A stretch of DNA of 27,165 nt, taken from assembly GCA_937941715.1 (NCBI GenBank), contig CALDGX010000083.1, positions 1 through 27,165 on the forward strand. Direction: 5' to 3'. The translations under genes and the position numbers were made by a program. The notes under the pieces were generated by a model. It made no database searches and was not told the origin of the DNA. It saw only the letters and a list, made by a program, of their open reading frames with translations. Positions 24,486 through 27,165 of this stretch are shown piece by piece. Numbering within the stretch: position 1 is the first letter of the stretch; every line of letters begins with the position of its first letter. Source of the DNA: an uncultured Chloracidobacterium sp. GTDB taxonomy: Bacteria; Acidobacteriota; Blastocatellia; Pyrinomonadales; Pyrinomonadaceae.

Positions 24486-24783
24486 AGGTCCGCGAGGGCA
24501 GCGACAGCTTTGGCTTTAACGCAGCGACCGAGAAGTACGAAGACCTCGTCGCAGCCGGTGTCATCGACCCCGCAAAGGTCACCCGCACCGCTCTGCAGAA
24601 CGCGGCCTCGCTTCCCGTTGCCTGATGCTCACCACCGAAGCCATCTAGCTCCCCTCCTGCCGGAGGAGGGGTGGCATCCGTTTCGGATGACGGGGTGGTG
24701 GGAGCAATGTCCAGGACGACAAGGCTGACCCGATGGCCGGCATGGGCGGCGGCGGCATGGGCGGCATGGGCATGGGAATGTAA
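24486..24783 (+). pseudogene. Broken duplicate of the groEL 3' end
   Basis: From 24486 the sequence follows groEL from 19864 almost base for base (VREGSDSFGFNAATEKYEDLVAAGVIDPAKVTRTALQNAAS), with an early A-to-G change. After GCGGCCTCG an 8-base stretch of groEL is replaced by 10 unrelated bases, shifting frame and creating TGA. Homology resumes at CCTGATGCTCACC, is interrupted again by a 62-bp element at 24645-24706 that replaces about 8 bases, and resumes at ATGTCCAGGACG through the Gly-Met tail and TAA. There is no start codon, promoter or 5' part of groEL, so it is not expressed as a chaperonin. The near-identity implies recent copying or gene conversion from the intact gene 4.6 kb away. 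Confidence 0.93.
24645..24706. repeat. 62-bp MITE/REP-like palindromic element inside the groEL duplicate
   Basis: Outer arms GCTCCC (24648-24653) and GGGAGC (24700-24705) close a structure with two inner hairpins: CCCCTCCT-GCCGG-AGGAGGGG at 24651-24671, and CATCCG-TTT-CGGATG at 24675-24689. The first hairpin and the outer stem share bases, so they may alternate. The bases are absent from intact groEL, so this is an insertion with loss of about 8 bp. The 'CTCCCCTCC...GGGGTGGTGGGAG' layout resembles short palindromic repeats I recall from many bacterial genomes. Confidence 0.75.
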
Positions 24784-25085
24784 TGTCAGAACCGCCTGCG
24801 TAAGCGGGCGGCCAGTGCTAATGTCAGAACCGCCTGCGTAAGCGGGCGGCCAGTGCTAATGTCAGAACCGCGTGCGTAAGCGGGCGGCCAGTGCTAATGT
24901 CAGAACCGCGTGCGTAAGCGGGCGGCCCGTACTAATGTCAGAACCGCCTGCGTAAACGGGCGGCCAGTACTAATGTCAGAACCGCCTGCGTAAGCGGGCG
25001 GCCAGTGCTAATGTCAGAACCGCCTGCGTAAGCGGGCGGCCAGTGCTAATGTCAGAACCGCCTGCGTAAGCGGGCGGCCAGTTCG
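24782..25085 (+). repeat. Tandem array, eight copies of a 38-bp unit
   Basis: Units begin at 24782, 24820, 24858, 24896, 24934, 24972, 25010 and 25048, each starting AATGTCAGAACCGCC and ending CCAGTGCT or CCAGTACT; the last runs on into the groEL-type 3' sequence GTTCGCCAACC. Units 3 and 4 have G for C in the first stem arm, unit 4 also has CCCGT for CCAGT, and unit 5 has A for G beside the loop. Each unit holds the GTAA-looped hairpin. The first unit starts in the stop codon of the groEL duplicate, exactly as at the parent locus, so the array grew from a single 3' UTR copy. No spacers and no cas genes: not CRISPR. Confidence 0.95.
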
Positions 25086-25093
25086 CCAACCAC

Positions 25094-25127
25094 AAAAAGG
25101 CCTCGGCACACGCCGGGGCCTTTTTTT
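25094..25127. terminator. Copied groEL-type terminator, bidirectional
   Basis: A 14-bp stem AAAAAGGCCTCGGC / GCCGGGGCCTTTTT with loop ACAC and an extra TT. It is a slightly altered copy of the terminator at 20153, with the A-run lengthened. Lying 27 bp beyond the stop of the minus-strand PI-PLC-like gene, it should end that transcript as well as any reading through the array. Confidence 0.88.
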
Positions 25128-25153
25128 GATCAGGCCTGCCGGCTATCAAAGGA

Positions 25154-26941
25154 TCATTCACATCTCCCACCTTTCGGTGCGGTGAGGACACCTGACGCCA
25201 TAAAGCATGGCACCGGGCTGCCGGTGAAATCCGCCGGTATGTCCTCTTTGTAGAGCTCGAAGTTGGCGGTCGAAAACATTATGATGCTGACGCTGATCGG
25301 TTTGCCGGGTGTTGTATTACGGGGAATATTGACCATTCTCGCGACGCCGGTGGCGACGTTGGCAACGCCCGACTGAACGACCCTGGGCACGGGTACCGTT
25401 ACCCCGCCGCTTACGACATCTTCCCAATACATGACCTGGATCCCGGCGTTATAGGCTCCGTTGTTCTCAAACCTGATCTGCCAGCTGTTGCCCGACGTGT
25501 CGCCGATAGTGTCATGTTTTGACGCGACGAGATAGTCGGTGCCGTTGAGGTCGTTGACGAACCTCAGAGCGTCGCCGATATGGATCTGGTTGACCTGAAG
25601 GATGCTTGGGAAGACGAGGCCGTCGCCCGCGAGGGGCCATTTTCTCTTAGCGGAGTTTAGAAAAGCGTAATTGTTGTGAGCCCGTGCGGTCGTCTCATCC
25701 GTCAGGCTGCTGCTGAAAGCTCCCAGTATAAGCAGCTGGTTTCCGCTGGCTGCGGTCTTTGCTTTTGCGGACGAGTACTGGTTAAGGTTGCCATAGGCGG
25801 CCGGCGAGAGAGCCCCGAACTGCAGGATCTCCCGTTCGGTCGCCACGCCGTTCACCATCTCGGACGCATATTTCGGCGTCGCGAATTGGCTCTGTTCCGC
25901 TTCGCCGCGGCGGCCTAATGCACGCACATTATCGTCGCCGACCTGAAGAATGAGCCTCTGGTTGGATCTCACGAGTTGAGACTTCGTCGGCCAAGGCTTG
26001 TCGTCCGGGTGCTTGAATATGCCGGTCTGCAGCTTTGCCGCAAAAATCTCCTGGTCAAACTCCAGGACATTGGCGCTGTTGTTTTCCATGAGGACGATGA
26101 CGATCTCGCCCGGATTCGCAATCAACCATCGGTCGACCTCCTGCAGGATCGTGCTGAACCTCATATACGGCGTCGGATGCGTCCACCCCGGCAATTGAAA
26201 CGGCCAGACGGTTTGATTCTTACCGCCGCTGGCAAACCTGTTAAGCTCGCGGACGCTAAGGCTGTGCGGGGCTATGCCGCAATGGCAAACGTACACGCCC
26301 TTGTCGAAGCCCGGCGGCGTATCACCGACAATATCGATCTCGAGCGATCGTGCGCCGCGATCCAGCTGCGAGGTGATACTGTCGCGCTGAGAGTTTTGAA
26401 TAAAAAAGCCGTAATAAGTCGAGGATATCGCGTTATGAGTGCCCAGCCATGTGATCTCGTTGATCGGCTTTTCGGGCCGCACCGGCGACAGGAAACACTG
26501 TCTCGGCGGGTCGCCCTGGGCAGCAGACGAGGCCCCGAATTGGTAGCTGTTACAGTCAACGCCGTCCTTAAACGTCTTGTACGACCACCGGTTGCCTGTA
26601 CCGAACCGCACGGTCCTGACACCGCTGAAATCGCACCGGGCTCCTTCGGTGGCACATCTTGTCGGTGTGATCACACAGGTCTTGAGCTGGTTCGGAGCCG
26701 GATCGTAGCCAAATCCCGCAGTTCCGCAATGGATCGTTGAGGTCACTACCTTCTTGGCCCATTTGGTCCCGACGCCGTACTGGACCTCGGCCGTGCCGGT
26801 GAACGAGCATCGCTCGCCTTCCTTGGCACACTCGATGCTCGTGCTTTGAGCATTCGCATTGCTATTCGCGAAAAACCCGATGACCAACGCCAAGCCCAAT
26901 ATGTAAAGGCTCGAACCGACCTTTGCCGTCCAGTCCTGCAT
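25154..26941 (-). CDS. Secreted PI-PLC-like phosphodiesterase with two Cys-rich N-terminal modules
   Basis: 595 residues. Signal peptide at about 1-32 (LYILGLALVIGFFANSNANAQ). Two related modules follow: C38-x6-C45-x26-C72-x16-C89 and C96-x6-C103-x26-C130-x18-C149, each with an EG-x-RC-x-F-x-G...V-x-GTG/VGTKW pattern as in the small disulfide modules attached to secreted carbohydrate-active enzymes. The catalytic region (about 160-470) is a PLC-like TIM barrel: EITWLGTHNAISSTYYG with His169, LDRGARSLEIDI with E201 and D203, and VYVCHCG with His220, the expected two-histidine arrangement; ANPGEIVIVLMENN is also typical. A C-terminal beta region ends the protein. The substrate (phosphoinositide, GPI or another phosphodiester) is unknown. 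The gene is bracketed by direct repeat arrays. Confidence 0.85.
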   Translation of the reverse strand: MQDWTAKVGSSLYILGLALVIGFFANSNANAQSTSIECAKEGERCSFTGTAEVQYGVGTKWAKKVVTSTIHCGTAGFGYDPAPNQLKTCVITPTRCATEGARCDFSGVRTVRFGTGNRWSYKTFKDGVDCNSYQFGASSAAQGDPPRQCFLSPVRPEKPINEITWLGTHNAISSTYYGFFIQNSQRDSITSQLDRGARSLEIDIVGDTPPGFDKGVYVCHCGIAPHSLSVRELNRFASGGKNQTVWPFQLPGWTHPTPYMRFSTILQEVDRWLIANPGEIVIVLMENNSANVLEFDQEIFAAKLQTGIFKHPDDKPWPTKSQLVRSNQRLILQVGDDNVRALGRRGEAEQSQFATPKYASEMVNGVATEREILQFGALSPAAYGNLNQYSSAKAKTAASGNQLLILGAFSSSLTDETTARAHNNYAFLNSAKRKWPLAGDGLVFPSILQVNQIHIGDALRFVNDLNGTDYLVASKHDTIGDTSGNSWQIRFENNGAYNAGIQVMYWEDVVSGGVTVPVPRVVQSGVANVATGVARMVNIPRNTTPGKPISVSIIMFSTANFELYKEDIPADFTGSPVPCFMASGVLTAPKGGRCE

Positions 26942-27092
26942 AGTCTTACCCCCAAAATTGACAAGATATTGGAAACGAATGCGTATAACGTTACGTCAAA
27001 TCCCGAAAATGTCCAAGCAAAAAGTTTGAAGAAAGCACGATCGTGTACGGGCTTGCGGTTCTCAATCAACGGAATTGACGGCATCGGCATGC
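26942..27092. other. Upstream region of the PI-PLC-like gene
   Basis: About 150 bp without a credible gene. It must contain the promoter for the minus-strand gene, but I see no clear -10/-35 pair. Just before the right-hand repeat array the bases GGCATCGGCATG resemble the groEL tail GGCATGGGCATG, perhaps another remnant of a groEL-derived 3' segment; the match is too short to be sure. Confidence 0.3.
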
Positions 27093-27165
27093 AATGTCAG
27101 AACCGCCTGCGTAAGCGGGCGGCCAGTACTAATGTCAGAACCGCCTGCGTAAGCGGGCGGCCAGT
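27093..27165 (+). repeat. Second array of the 38-bp repeat, cut by the window edge
   Basis: One full 38-bp unit (27093-27130) and 35 bases of a second (27131-27165), in the same orientation as the array at 24782-25085 and matching its consensus. The array probably continues past the window. Confidence 0.93.

Noticed and set aside
24782..25085. Possible CRISPR array
   Set aside because: The 38-bp units are directly abutting with no variable spacers, and there are no cas genes.
24976..25191. Minus-strand frame across the repeat array
   Set aside because: It is built from translated repeat units and the terminator, a common false ORF of this repeat type.
25976..26740. 254-residue plus-strand frame
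   Set aside because: It lies wholly inside the PI-PLC-like gene on the other strand and shows no recognisable domain, start signal or composition of its own.

Overview
The window reads as ordinary chromosome from a Gram-negative-type, moderately GC-rich bacterium. An acidobacterial (Blastocatellia / Pyrinomonadales-like) origin fits best. The grounds are the membrane-anchored winged-helix + TPR regulator typical of that group, many small secreted or lipid-anchored proteins of unknown function, REP/MITE-like repeats of the 'CCGCCTGCGTAAGCGGGCGG' and 'ATCTGTGGTTGAT' kinds, and a CIRCE-controlled groES-groEL operon. This placement is inference; there is no rRNA gene. About twenty protein genes are supported. 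I see no tRNA, CRISPR array, transposase or phage gene.

Region 1 (1-7954): a short interspersed repeat, then a LysR-type regulator facing a same-strand run of five genes: BadF/BcrAD-family amino-sugar kinase, murQ etherase, sodium:solute symporter, secreted two-domain NagZ-type beta-N-acetylhexosaminidase, and a LysA-type PLP decarboxylase. The first four make a coherent salvage route for peptidoglycan amino sugars: NagZ frees GlcNAc/MurNAc outside the cytoplasm, the symporter imports them, the kinase phosphorylates them, and MurQ splits MurNAc-6-P into GlcNAc-6-P and D-lactate.

Region 2 (7957-12456): a minus-strand run of an FAD-linked GlcD/D-lactate-dehydrogenase-type oxidase, a HAD hydrolase with an altered active site, and a helical-repeat protein, with a divergent DUF4256 gene. 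The oxidase could burn the D-lactate made by MurQ.

Region 3 (12470-17771): uvrB preceded on the same strand by a membrane-anchored HEAT-repeat protein, then purC convergent with a MOSC-domain protein. A 43-bp near-perfect palindrome covers the uvrB start codon.

Region 4 (17772-20741): groES-groEL with a clear sigma70 promoter, CIRCE operator, intercistronic hairpins and terminator, followed by a small lipoprotein with its own strong terminator.

Region 5 (20788-27165): accessory-looking DNA. It holds a lipoprotein with two DUF3862/BLIP-like repeats, a secreted protein of unknown function, a CadC-like TPR regulator, a broken duplicate of the groEL 3' end interrupted by a 62-bp MITE-like element and followed by eight tandem 38-bp repeats plus a copied terminator, and a secreted PI-PLC-like protein with two Cys-rich modules. 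A second array of the same repeat begins at the window's right edge, so the PI-PLC-like gene is bracketed by direct repeats. This repeat-driven duplication is the most unusual structure in the window.
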